A stretch of DNA of 41,519 nt from NCBI GenBank assembly GCA_949840885.1, contig CATKYJ010000040.1, positions 1 to 41,519 on the forward strand, given 5' to 3'. The notes under the pieces are model-generated. The model was given only the letters and a program-made list of their open reading frames with translations, was not told where the DNA came from and did not search any database. The stretch is from an uncultured Acetatifactor sp. (GTDB lineage: Bacteria; Bacillota; Clostridia; Lachnospirales; Lachnospiraceae). This document shows positions 16,236 through 23,079 of this stretch, in pieces. The position numbers and the translations under genes were made by a program. How positions within the stretch are numbered: position 1 is the stretch's first letter; each line of letters opens with the position of its first letter.

Positions 16236-16553
16236 ATGGGATTCTTGGACTTATTCAGACAGCCGGATATCAACCGGGGCGTAGAGGAGTACCGGGCCGC
16301 TCCCCAGGGAATCCTGGTGGATGTCCGTACCCCAGAAGAGTATCGGGGAGGGCACATTCCCGAAAGCAAAAATGTGCCGCTGCAGCAGATTGACAGAATC
16401 AAATCCGTCGCGGCAAATAAGGAGGCGCCTCTGTTCGTCTACTGCCAGTCCGGCGCCAGAAGCCGTCAGGCGGTGAGCCTGCTGCAGCGCATGGGGTATG
16501 TGAACGTAAACAACATCGGCGGCATGTCCGCTTATCAGGGAGAGGTGGAATGA
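16236..16553 (+). CDS. Single-domain rhodanese-like sulfurtransferase
   Basis: A 105-residue protein with one rhodanese domain: GILVDVRTPEEYRGGHIP is the CH2A-type motif and YCQSGARSRQA is the active-site loop, with Cys in a five-residue cradle followed by Arg. Such proteins carry persulfide sulfur between small thiols and proteins. AAGGAGGTGG precedes the ATG. The gene lies between thioredoxin and an enzyme that has its own C-terminal rhodanese domain, so sulfane-sulfur handling by thioredoxin and CoA is the likely common theme. Confidence 0.9.
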   Translation: MGFLDLFRQPDINRGVEEYRAAPQGILVDVRTPEEYRGGHIPESKNVPLQQIDRIKSVAANKEAPLFVYCQSGARSRQAVSLLQRMGYVNVNNIGGMSAYQGEVE

Positions 16554-16554
16554 C

Positions 16555-18246
16555 ATGAAAGTGGTAATCGTAGGCGGCGTGGCAGGGGGCGCCACAGCCG
16601 CGGCAAGAATCCGGAGATTGGACGAGACGGCGGAAATCACGGTATTTGAGCGTTCCGGATATATCTCCTATGCCAACTGCGGCCTGCCCTACTATATCGG
16701 CGACGTGATCACGGATTCCGAGGAATTGACCCTCCAGACCCCGGAGAATTTCTTCTCGCGCTTCCACGTGAACGTGAAAGTCCGCCATGAGGTCACGGGA
16801 ATCCACCCGGAATCCAAGACGGTTTCCGTAAAGAATCTGGAAACCGGCGAGGAATTTCAGGAGAGCTATGATAAGCTGATCCTATCCCCCGGGGCGAAGC
16901 CCACACAGCCCAGACTGCCGGGCACAGGCATTGACAGGCTCTTCACCCTGCGCACGGTGGAGGATACTTTGCGCATCAAGGAATACATCCGTAAGCACAG
17001 GCCGAAATCCGCCGTGCTGGCTGGCGGCGGCTTCATCGGTCTGGAGCTTGCGGAAAATCTGCGGGAGCTGGGAATGGAAGTGACCATTGTACAGCGCCCC
17101 AAACAGCTGATGAATCCCTTTGACCCGGACATGGCTGCCATGATTCACGGCGAGATGCGAAGACATGGCGTGAAGCTTGTGCTGGGGCACACCGTGGAGG
17201 GCTTTGAAGAAAAAGAGGACGGCGTGGACGTGCTGTTAAAAGACAATGAGCCCCTCCATGCCGATATGGTAGTGCTTGCCATCGGCGTCACGCCGGATAC
17301 GGCTCTGGCGAAGGAGGCCGGTCTGGAACTGGGAATAAAAGACAGTATAGTAGTTAATGAGCGGATGGAGACGTCTGTCCCCGACATATACGCTGGGGGG
17401 GATGCGGTTATGGTGAAGCACTCCGTCACCGGCGAGAATGCCCTGATCTCCCTGGCCGGGCCCGCCAATAAGCAGGGGCGTATCATTGCGGACAATATCT
17501 GCGGCGGAGACAGCCGATACGCAGGCAGCCAGGGGAGTTCCGTGATCAAGGTATTCGACATGACCGCAGCGGTCACCGGCATCAATGAGACCCATGGGCG
17601 GAGGGCCGGCCTGGATGTGGATACGGTCATCCTCTCTCCCATGAGCCATGCGGGCTACTATCCGGGCGGCAGGGTCATGACCATGAAAGTGGTGTTTGAG
17701 AAAGGGACATACCGCCTGCTGGGCGCCCAGATCGTAGGCTATGAGGGTGTGGATAAGCGGATCGACGTCCTGGCCACTGCTATCCATGCGGGGATGAAAG
17801 CCACTGAGTTGAAAGATCTGGATCTGGCCTATGCGCCTCCCTATTCTTCTGCCAAAGATCCCGTGAACATGGCAGGCTTTATGATCGACAATATCGCGGG
17901 CGGCATATTGAAACAGTGGCATCTGGAGGATGCGGACGCGCTGCCCAGAGACGGCAGCGTCACGCTGCTGGACGCCAGGACACCAGGGGAATATGCTCAG
18001 GGGCACATCCGGGGATTTTCCAACATTCCCGTTGACGAGCTGCGGGAGCGCCTTGCCGAAATCGAAAAAGGAAAGCCCGTCTATGTCATCTGCCAGAGCG
18101 GGCTGCGCAGCTACATTGCCTGCCGGATTCTGGAGGGGCATGGCTATGAGGCTTATAACTTCGCCGGCGGATTCCGCTTTTACGATGCGGTGACAAACGA
18201 CCGCTGCCTGGTGGAGAGAGCAGCCGCCTGCGGCATGGACACATAG
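16555..18246 (+). CDS. CoA-disulfide reductase-like flavoprotein fused to rhodanese (CoADR-Rhd)
   Basis: 563 residues. Residues 1-440 form a pyridine-nucleotide-disulfide oxidoreductase: VVIVGGVAGGATAAARIRR for FAD, the single active-site Cys42 in SYANCGLPYYIG that is diagnostic of CoA-disulfide/persulfide reductases, a second nucleotide site AVLAGGGFIGLELAENL, and the dimerisation domain near DLAYAPPYSSAKDP. A rhodanese domain follows (TLLDARTPGEYAQGHI; VICQSGLRSYIA with the active Cys). Known relatives (Bacillus anthracis CoADR-RHD, Shewanella NPSR) reduce CoA disulfides or CoA persulfides with NAD(P)H. The ATG at 16555 is one base after the preceding stop, so translation is coupled. The operon would detoxify or use polysulfide and keep CoA thiols reduced. 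Confidence 0.93.
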   Translation: MKVVIVGGVAGGATAAARIRRLDETAEITVFERSGYISYANCGLPYYIGDVITDSEELTLQTPENFFSRFHVNVKVRHEVTGIHPESKTVSVKNLETGEEFQESYDKLILSPGAKPTQPRLPGTGIDRLFTLRTVEDTLRIKEYIRKHRPKSAVLAGGGFIGLELAENLRELGMEVTIVQRPKQLMNPFDPDMAAMIHGEMRRHGVKLVLGHTVEGFEEKEDGVDVLLKDNEPLHADMVVLAIGVTPDTALAKEAGLELGIKDSIVVNERMETSVPDIYAGGDAVMVKHSVTGENALISLAGPANKQGRIIADNICGGDSRYAGSQGSSVIKVFDMTAAVTGINETHGRRAGLDVDTVILSPMSHAGYYPGGRVMTMKVVFEKGTYRLLGAQIVGYEGVDKRIDVLATAIHAGMKATELKDLDLAYAPPYSSAKDPVNMAGFMIDNIAGGILKQWHLEDADALPRDGSVTLLDARTPGEYAQGHIRGFSNIPVDELRERLAEIEKGKPVYVICQSGLRSYIACRILEGHGYEAYNFAGGFRFYDAVTNDRCLVERAAACGMDT

Positions 18247-18254
18247 AGAAAACC

Positions 18255-18283
18255 GCCGCCGGGACTTTCGTCGTGCCGGCGGC
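18255..18283 (+). terminator. Hairpin between convergent operon end and Crp/Fnr gene
   Basis: GCCGCCGG (18255-18262) and CCGGCGGC (18276-18283) form a strong 8-bp stem just after the CoADR stop codon. The following T content (ATTCCTATTTTC) is weak, so termination may be partial. It can serve either strand. Confidence 0.6.
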
Positions 18284-18340
18284 ATTCCTATTTTCAGCTT
18301 TCAACAATCTTTCTTTTCCTGTATTTCCCAAAAGCCCAGA

Positions 18341-19000
18341 TCAGGAAGCGCTTAATTCTTCCAGCTTGTCCGCATCCGCGATCTCGATGACGCCCCGGCT
18401 CAGGCGGACCATTCCCTCATTTTGAAAATAGCGGAGCATCCGCGTGATAACCTCCCGGTGGGAGCCCAGATGATTGGCAATGGTCTCGTGGGTGATCTTT
18501 AATTTCCCGGTTCCTTCGATGGAGGCCTCCTCCAGGAGAAAAGACGCCACCCGCCGGTCAAGGCTTTTCCACATGATCTGTTCCATCAGCCACATAACAT
18601 CGGAAAAGCGGGAGGCCATCAGCTCATTGGTGTAATTTGCCGCCGGTGCGGATTCCTCCGTAACGCCTTTGTAGACCTCGGCGGGCACCACCCAGAACTC
18701 CGTGTCCTTTTCCGCCGCGATGGTCACGTCAAACTGAATGGAGCGCAGCATGCAGGAGGCCGAGAACAGGCACATATCGATATCGAATAGTCGGTAGAGG
18801 GTGATTTCACGGCCCTCTTCCGAGAGAATGTAGACCCGGAGCTGGCCGGACTTTATCAAAAGCAGGCCGGTGCAATCCATGCTTCCATTGTGGAGGACGG
18901 TTCCCTTTTTGACATGGTGGCTTACCAGACTGCCCAGAATGCGGTTCTGCTGATCTGTGTTCAGTTTATCCCATATGGGAAAGCAGCTTTGAAAATCCAT
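18341..19000 (-). CDS. Crp/Fnr family transcriptional regulator
   Basis: 219 residues with an N-terminal cyclic-nucleotide-binding-like beta-barrel (VKKGTVLHNGSMDCTGLLLIKSG; LSEEGREITLYRL) and a C-terminal HTH_Crp domain (KITHETIANHLGSHREVITRMLRYF). There is no N-terminal four-cysteine cluster as in E. coli FNR, and the cAMP contact residues are not evident, so the signal is unknown; Cys43, Cys77 and Cys83 region residues could sense redox, which is speculation. It faces the thioredoxin/CoADR operon tail to tail and is its likely regulator. Its own mRNA has a structured leader and a terminator directly before the ribosome binding site GAGAGGAAG, implying attenuation control. Confidence 0.9.
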   Translation of the reverse strand: MDFQSCFPIWDKLNTDQQNRILGSLVSHHVKKGTVLHNGSMDCTGLLLIKSGQLRVYILSEEGREITLYRLFDIDMCLFSASCMLRSIQFDVTIAAEKDTEFWVVPAEVYKGVTEESAPAANYTNELMASRFSDVMWLMEQIMWKSLDRRVASFLLEEASIEGTGKLKITHETIANHLGSHREVITRMLRYFQNEGMVRLSRGVIEIADADKLEELSAS

Positions 19001-19011
19001 GGCTTCCTCTC

Positions 19012-19037
19012 AAAAAAAGCAGGCTCAATCGCCTGCT
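19012..19037 (-). terminator. Intrinsic terminator in the leader of the Crp/Fnr gene
   Basis: Read on the minus strand, AGCAGGC (19037-19031) pairs with GCCTGCT (19024-19018) around GATTGA, followed by an unbroken run of T to 19012. It ends only 12 bases before the start codon, so the mRNA must pass through it for the regulator to be made. Confidence 0.85.
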
Positions 19038-19125
19038 GAATTATCGGTGTCAATTGCTTGCGAGCGGGACTAACACGTAACCCTTACCGCGACAGAAGCG
19101 CTTACACAATACTTGCTGTCGACAC
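19012..19125 (-). ncRNA. Structured leader RNA, candidate riboswitch/attenuator or sRNA
   Basis: From the predicted start near 19124 the RNA first shows GUGUC (19125-19121), which pairs with GACAC (19051-19047) and closes a multi-branch structure. Inside are a hairpin GACAG-c-AAG (19120-19112) with CUU-CUGUC (19098-19091), and a second stem GCGG (19090-19087) with CCGC (19067-19064) whose loop is rich in G and U. The terminator hairpin at 19037-19012 follows. This promoter - multi-stem domain - terminator - gene order is that of a riboswitch or protein-binding attenuator, though a free sRNA with read-through is also possible. It does not match a riboswitch class I can recall. Pairings were found by eye; no covariation is available. 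Confidence 0.5.
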
Positions 19126-19129
19126 TTTA

Positions 19130-19158
19130 ACCGTATCATATGTGGGATAGTTTGTCAA
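19130..19158 (-). promoter_or_regulatory. Promoter of the Crp/Fnr transcript
   Basis: On the minus strand TTGACA (19158-19153), 17 bases, TACGGT (19135-19130). It places the transcription start at about 19124, directly at the first stem of the leader RNA, which gives a 5' untranslated region of about 120 bases. The remaining part of this 342-base gene-free stretch (about 19160-19300) shows nothing further that I can support. Confidence 0.65.
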
Positions 19159-19302
19159 TATTCCCGTTGATTTCCTACAAAATCTGCATGAAAACACTTC
19201 GTGGGACTACCTGTGAATAGTAATTCTTTCCCCGCAGTCTGTCTGCTTTCTGCATATATTCCGGGAATCTTAAGTATAGAAATAAAATATATCTCAGAAA
19301 AA

Positions 19303-19354
19303 TATACTGCAAGAAAAAATATACCTTGACAGACGAGGTATATTGCAGTATAGT
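19303..19354 (+). promoter_or_regulatory. padR promoter with nested operator palindromes
   Basis: TTGACA (19326-19331), 17 bases, TATAGT (19349-19354) form a near-consensus promoter. The outer inverted repeat TATACTGCAA (19303-19312) and TTGCAGTATA (19343-19352), and the inner repeat ATATACC (19319-19325) and GGTATAT (19337-19343), are perfect and flank or cover both promoter boxes. PadR regulators typically bind such ATAC/GTAT dyads and repress their own operon. Confidence 0.8.
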
Positions 19355-19375
19355 GTAACCAGAAAGGAGATGCCT

Positions 19376-19699
19376 ATGTCAATTACGTCCGATATTTTGC
19401 GAGGGCACACGGAGGCCATTATTTTATCCCATCTTCTGGAGCAGGACAGCTATGGCTACCAGATCAACAAGGATATCATGAAGAAGACCGACAACCGGTG
19501 CGAACTCAAAGAGGCCACCCTGTATTCCGCGTTCCGGCGGCTGGAGCAGGCGGGCTACATATGCACTTACTGGGGAGATGAGACGGTAGGGGCCAGACGC
19601 CGCTATTATTCCATCACGGACGCGGGCCGAGAGGCTTACCAGGCTTACAAGAGAGACTGGGAGGAGGCCAAGTTTACCATCGACCAGCTGCTGAAATGA
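19376..19699 (+). CDS. PadR family transcriptional regulator
   Basis: Start at 19376 (MSITSDILRGHTEAIIL), six bases after AAAGGAG; the ATG two codons earlier has no spacing. The 107-residue protein is a PadR-type winged helix: ILSHLLEQDSYGYQINKDI is helix 2 region, and EATLYSAFRRLEQAGYI with the wing segment RRYYSITDAGREA are family signatures, with a C-terminal dimer helix. It is the first gene of a three-gene cassette with a DUF1700-like membrane protein and a DUF4097 protein and should repress it from the palindromes over the promoter. The inducing signal is not visible; cassettes of this kind in Bacillota are linked to cell-envelope stress. Confidence 0.93.
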   Translation: MSITSDILRGHTEAIILSHLLEQDSYGYQINKDIMKKTDNRCELKEATLYSAFRRLEQAGYICTYWGDETVGARRRYYSITDAGREAYQAYKRDWEEAKFTIDQLLK

Positions 19700-19745
19700 A
19701 AAGCGGGCCCCCGGAAAGACAGAAAGACAGAAAGGAAACAAGAGC

Positions 19746-20426
19746 ATGAAAGAGAAGATCAGAAAGCATATCAATGAACTGTTCAAGGATGCGCCAAAGA
19801 CCAGAAAGGCTGTGGAGCTGAAAGAGGAGATGACACAGAATGTCACAGAGAAGTACGAGGACCTGATCGGGGAGGGCTGCCGGGAGGAGGATGCGTTTCA
19901 GGTGGCCATAGGCTCCATCGGGGATGTGACGGAGCTGTTCGAGGATCTGAAAGACAGGAGCCTATTTTTGCTGTCGGAGGCAGAAAGGAAGAAAAAGGCC
20001 GTGCTGACAGCCGCCGCCGTGGGGATTTATCTGTTGGCGGGCGTGGTCCTGATCGTGTGTCTGGCGGTCAATGACGTGTATTTTATGGGGTCGGAGATGG
20101 GAGGACTTATGGGGCTTGCCCTCACGGGGCTGATATGCATCCCGCCTACCTGTATGCTGGTCTATGCGGCCAATATGTATCCTGTCCACAACAAGAAAGA
20201 AGAGAATCTGGTGGAGCTCTACAAGGAGGCTGCTGCCTCCGGCAACCGGGAAAAGGCAGTCAGGAGATCCGTCTGCATGCTGATCTGGCTGGTGACGCTG
20301 CTGCTCTATTTTGCCATCAGCCTGAAAACCTGGCGTTGGGAGGTAACCTGGCTGGTATTTCTTGTGGGGGCCTGCGCCCAGATGATAGAGGTGCTGCTGT
20401 ACAACTTGAAGCATAGCGGCTCGTAA
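19746..20426 (+). CDS. DUF1700/permease-prefix-domain membrane protein
   Basis: 226 residues. The first 70 residues (KIRKHINELFKDAPKTRKAVELKEEM ... EDAFQVAIGSIGDV) form the helical 'permease prefix' domain common to DUF1700 proteins, with repeating Glu/Lys helices. Four hydrophobic segments follow: AVLTAAAVGIYLLAGVVL, LMGLALTGLICIPPTCML, SVCMLIWLVTLLLYFA and TWLVFLVGACAQMIEVLL. Such proteins are typically co-encoded with PadR regulators and DUF4097 proteins. Function unknown; it probably sits in the cytoplasmic membrane and acts with the DUF4097 protein. ATG at 19746 follows AAAGGA. Confidence 0.85.
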   Translation: MKEKIRKHINELFKDAPKTRKAVELKEEMTQNVTEKYEDLIGEGCREEDAFQVAIGSIGDVTELFEDLKDRSLFLLSEAERKKKAVLTAAAVGIYLLAGVVLIVCLAVNDVYFMGSEMGGLMGLALTGLICIPPTCMLVYAANMYPVHNKKEENLVELYKEAAASGNREKAVRRSVCMLIWLVTLLLYFAISLKTWRWEVTWLVFLVGACAQMIEVLLYNLKHSGS

Positions 20427-20471
20427 AGGCGCAGGACCCGCAGATCGTTGATTCCCGCGGGCAATGAGTCA

Positions 20472-20560
20472 GGCGGCATGCCTGCATGGACATTTGGCGA
20501 ATGCCGCCAGGGTCAGCAACCCTGCCGGCAGCGGGGATGTTGACTCCGTTGCCGGCAGGG
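20472..20560. repeat. Two strong hairpins between DUF1700 and DUF4097 genes
   Basis: GGCGGCAT (20472-20479) pairs with ATGCCGCC (20501-20508), and CCCTGCCGGCA (20520-20530) pairs perfectly with TGCCGGCAGGG (20550-20560). Neither is followed by a T run. In mRNA they would lie in the 215-base gap between two co-directed genes and could limit or stabilise the downstream message; they may also be copies of a dispersed palindromic element. Confidence 0.6.
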
Positions 20561-20641
20561 GCGCACAGGCAGCAGAAATGGCTGCCCGGTCTGCGGCGGG
20601 GATATCTGGGCGGCGGAGCGGAATAGGGAGGAATCAGGATT

Positions 20642-21853
20642 ATGAAACGATTACACATTGCAATGATTGGTCTGGTGGGCACGGTGATGGTCTTCCTGTG
20701 CGTGATTCTGGGGAGGTTACTGACACAGAGCGTTCCGTCAGGGGCTGCCCATGGGAATTACGGTCTGGTCCAGGAAAAGAAATTCCGGGCCGGGGATATA
20801 AGGAGCCTTGAGATTGACTACGGAAAGGGTTCCGCAGGGCTTACGGACGTGCTGTTCTATGAGAGCCCAGGGGATGAGATCATCGTCCGTGAGTACATGA
20901 ATTATGAGCCGGAGCAGAGCCAGCTCTCCGCTGTGGAACAGTCGGACGGGGAGCTGACCATAAGGGGGAGAGGACGGAGCTGGTTTTCTTTCTTCTCCGT
21001 GGGTTTCCGGGGGGCCTATACGGAAGTCTATCTGCCCGCTGCCCTTGCCCGGGATATGGAGGCGCTGACCGTGAAGACCGTCAGCGGAGATATATCGTCA
21101 AAAATCGGACTGGGCATCCGGGACGGCTTTGTAGTGTCCACCACCAGCGGGGATATGCTCTTTTCAGAAGTGCAGGCGGGCAGGATACAGGTGTCTTCCA
21201 CCAGCGGCGACATCCGGCTGGACAGCGCCGCGGCGGAAACCCTGAAGCTGTCCACCACCAGCGGCGATATTGCGGTGGAACAGGCCAAGGGCGGGACGGT
21301 TATATCTTCCACCAGCGGCGAGATTCGACTGTCCGGCCTGGAGGGGCCGCTGCGGGTGTCCACTACCAGCGGCGACATCCGGCTGGGACAGCTGGCAGGG
21401 GACGTATCCCTGTCTACCACCAGCGGTGACATTACCCTGGAGGAGGTGCGGGGGGATTTCGACGCGGAGAGCACCTCCGGCGATATCCGGGTGGAGCGCC
21501 TGGAGGGGAGATTTCGGACGAACACTGCCAGCGGAGAGCTCCTCTTGTCCGGCGAAAAGGGATTCGGCACGGCTCACTCCGTGTCCGGGGACATCTCTGT
21601 CTCTCTGGCGGACTTAACGGGTGATCTGGAGTTCTCCACTACCAGCGGGACCGTGAATATCGGGCTGCCCGGGACGGCCTCCTTTCAGTTTGGCTTCCAC
21701 ACCTCCAGCGGTGAATGCGAGACCTTTTTCGAGGACGCGCTGTCCTTTGACAAAAAGAGAAAGAATGCGGAAGGCCGGTACGGCGGGGGAAGCCATTTCG
21801 TGGAGATCTCTACGGTCAGCGGAGATCTGACGGTGGAGGCTGTCTCCGAGTAG
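20642..21853 (+). CDS. DUF4097 beta-strand repeat protein, membrane anchored
   Basis: 403 residues. An N-terminal hydrophobic segment (MIGLVGTVMVFLCVILGRLL) acts as signal anchor. From about residue 130 the protein is a series of 18-22 residue repeats centred on T/S-T/V/S-S-G-D/E-I (for example STTSGDI, SSTSGEI, ESTSGDI), about 13 copies, as in the right-handed beta-helix-like 'putative adhesin' DUF4097 family. The DNA repeats accordingly (ACCAGCGGCGA). The domain should lie outside the membrane. Family members include B. subtilis LiaG of the cell-envelope stress operon; the role is otherwise unknown. It ends the PadR cassette. Confidence 0.9.
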   Translation: MKRLHIAMIGLVGTVMVFLCVILGRLLTQSVPSGAAHGNYGLVQEKKFRAGDIRSLEIDYGKGSAGLTDVLFYESPGDEIIVREYMNYEPEQSQLSAVEQSDGELTIRGRGRSWFSFFSVGFRGAYTEVYLPAALARDMEALTVKTVSGDISSKIGLGIRDGFVVSTTSGDMLFSEVQAGRIQVSSTSGDIRLDSAAAETLKLSTTSGDIAVEQAKGGTVISSTSGEIRLSGLEGPLRVSTTSGDIRLGQLAGDVSLSTTSGDITLEEVRGDFDAESTSGDIRVERLEGRFRTNTASGELLLSGEKGFGTAHSVSGDISVSLADLTGDLEFSTTSGTVNIGLPGTASFQFGFHTSSGECETFFEDALSFDKKRKNAEGRYGGGSHFVEISTVSGDLTVEAVSE

Positions 21854-21879
21854 GCCTGTCCGGCCGGAACCCGCAACAT

Positions 21880-22908
21880 TCAGTCAATTCCGTTGATGCA
21901 GTCCGTCTTTTGCCGCATTGAGGTATGCACATAGAAATCCATGGTGGTCCGGATCGAGGAATGACCCAGGATGGAGGACACGGTCTTGCAGTCGATGCCT
22001 TTCTCCAGGCAGGCCGTGGCAAAGCCGTGCCGCATGGCATGGAAATTGCAGTCCTCCATCTCACAGCGCTTCAGAATCGTCTTGAAGCGCTTTTGTACGT
22101 TGCGGGGCTCCGTACAGGTGTCTTTTCCGGTGAGCACATACAGATCGTCTGCTTTGCGCATGCGCCTTAGGGGGGTAATCAGAAATTCCGGGATGGGAAT
22201 TTCCCGGGAAGAGGTATGGGACTTGGGGGTTCTGATATAGAGGATGGTTTTGGGCTGTCCCGGGGATGTGTCCGGATTCGGGATTCTGGAGACAGTGCGC
22301 TTGATATGGAATGTACCGGTTTTGAAGTCAAAATCCCCCCATTTCAGACCGCACAGCTCCCCTACCCGTATACCGGTGCCCCGGCACAGCAGGATGGAGA
22401 CAGCAAAAATAGAACGCTTCCGCAGCAGATATTCTTTCATAGGAACGCTGTCCTGGACCGCCAGGATTCTGGATTCCGGTCGGCGGAAAGTGAAGCGGCA
22501 GCAGGCTGCAAGCCCGTCCTGAACCACTCCCAGGCGGACGCCGTGTCTGACCACAAATTTGAATACCATCAGGACCGCGTGGGCGGTGGTGTCCGCCAGC
22601 TCTTTCTCCTGTATGCCTCGGATAAAGGAAAGGATTGTATCCTCACTGAGCTCCGGGAGAGGAAGATGCCCCAGAAGAGGGAGGATATGTGCGTTGACGC
22701 AGTAAGTATAGGTAGAGAAAGTACTCTTTTTCACAGCGGTCATCCTGTCCCGGAGCCAGTCCAGGCATAGTTCCTCCACTGTGCGGCAATGGGAGGGGGC
22801 TGTGTCGGCGCGGGGATGGCTCTGGGGCGGAAGCACAGGGTCTCTCTCCTCCAGAAATCGCTTTCTGCTCTGGGCCTGTTCCTGGTTTTTGGTGGTTGTG
22901 TCATTCAT
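21880..22908 (-). CDS. Tyrosine recombinase/integrase
   Basis: 342 residues with an N-terminal SAM-like core-binding domain (about residues 45-145, LCLDWLRDRMTAVKKSTFSTY) and a C-terminal catalytic domain with Arg181 (GTGIRVGELCGL), His290-x-x-Arg293 (FHAMRHGFAT), His316 (ILGHSS) and nucleophile Tyr326 (TTMDFYVHTS). All catalytic residues are present, so it should be active. AAGGAGG precedes the ATG. No excisionase, att repeat or cargo was found beside it, and host-type genes flank both sides. It could be the last trace of an integrative element, or a domesticated recombinase acting elsewhere. The contractile tail module begins about 7 kb away, so a direct link is unlikely. Confidence 0.93.
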   Translation of the reverse strand: MNDTTTKNQEQAQSRKRFLEERDPVLPPQSHPRADTAPSHCRTVEELCLDWLRDRMTAVKKSTFSTYTYCVNAHILPLLGHLPLPELSEDTILSFIRGIQEKELADTTAHAVLMVFKFVVRHGVRLGVVQDGLAACCRFTFRRPESRILAVQDSVPMKEYLLRKRSIFAVSILLCRGTGIRVGELCGLKWGDFDFKTGTFHIKRTVSRIPNPDTSPGQPKTILYIRTPKSHTSSREIPIPEFLITPLRRMRKADDLYVLTGKDTCTEPRNVQKRFKTILKRCEMEDCNFHAMRHGFATACLEKGIDCKTVSSILGHSSIRTTMDFYVHTSMRQKTDCINGID

Positions 22909-23079
22909 CTTTTGTTCCTCCTTAGTATAATATCTTTATCAATACCTTACAGGAACCGTTTGGGTCCAGGCTATTTTTTTATTCTTGCGGCCGCTGGGCA
23001 AATGTGCTAAACTGAAGCAGAGCAGATGGGGATTCGGGGTTTGCAAAACGGGAGAGAGGCAGATAAGGGGTACAGGGAT

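Noticed and set aside
19041..19090. Resemblance of the leader sequence to a 16S rRNA stretch (GTTAGTCCCGC)
   Set aside because: Only about ten bases agree and the surrounding sequence does not; not an rRNA piece.
20520..20560. Hairpin considered as a terminator inside the PadR operon
   Set aside because: No T run follows and the DUF4097 gene has no promoter that I can see after it.
21060..21700. Repeated ACCAGCGGCGA units considered as a CRISPR or tandem DNA repeat
   Set aside because: Spacing follows the 18-22 residue protein repeats of the DUF4097 family and keeps the reading frame; it is protein repetition, not an array.
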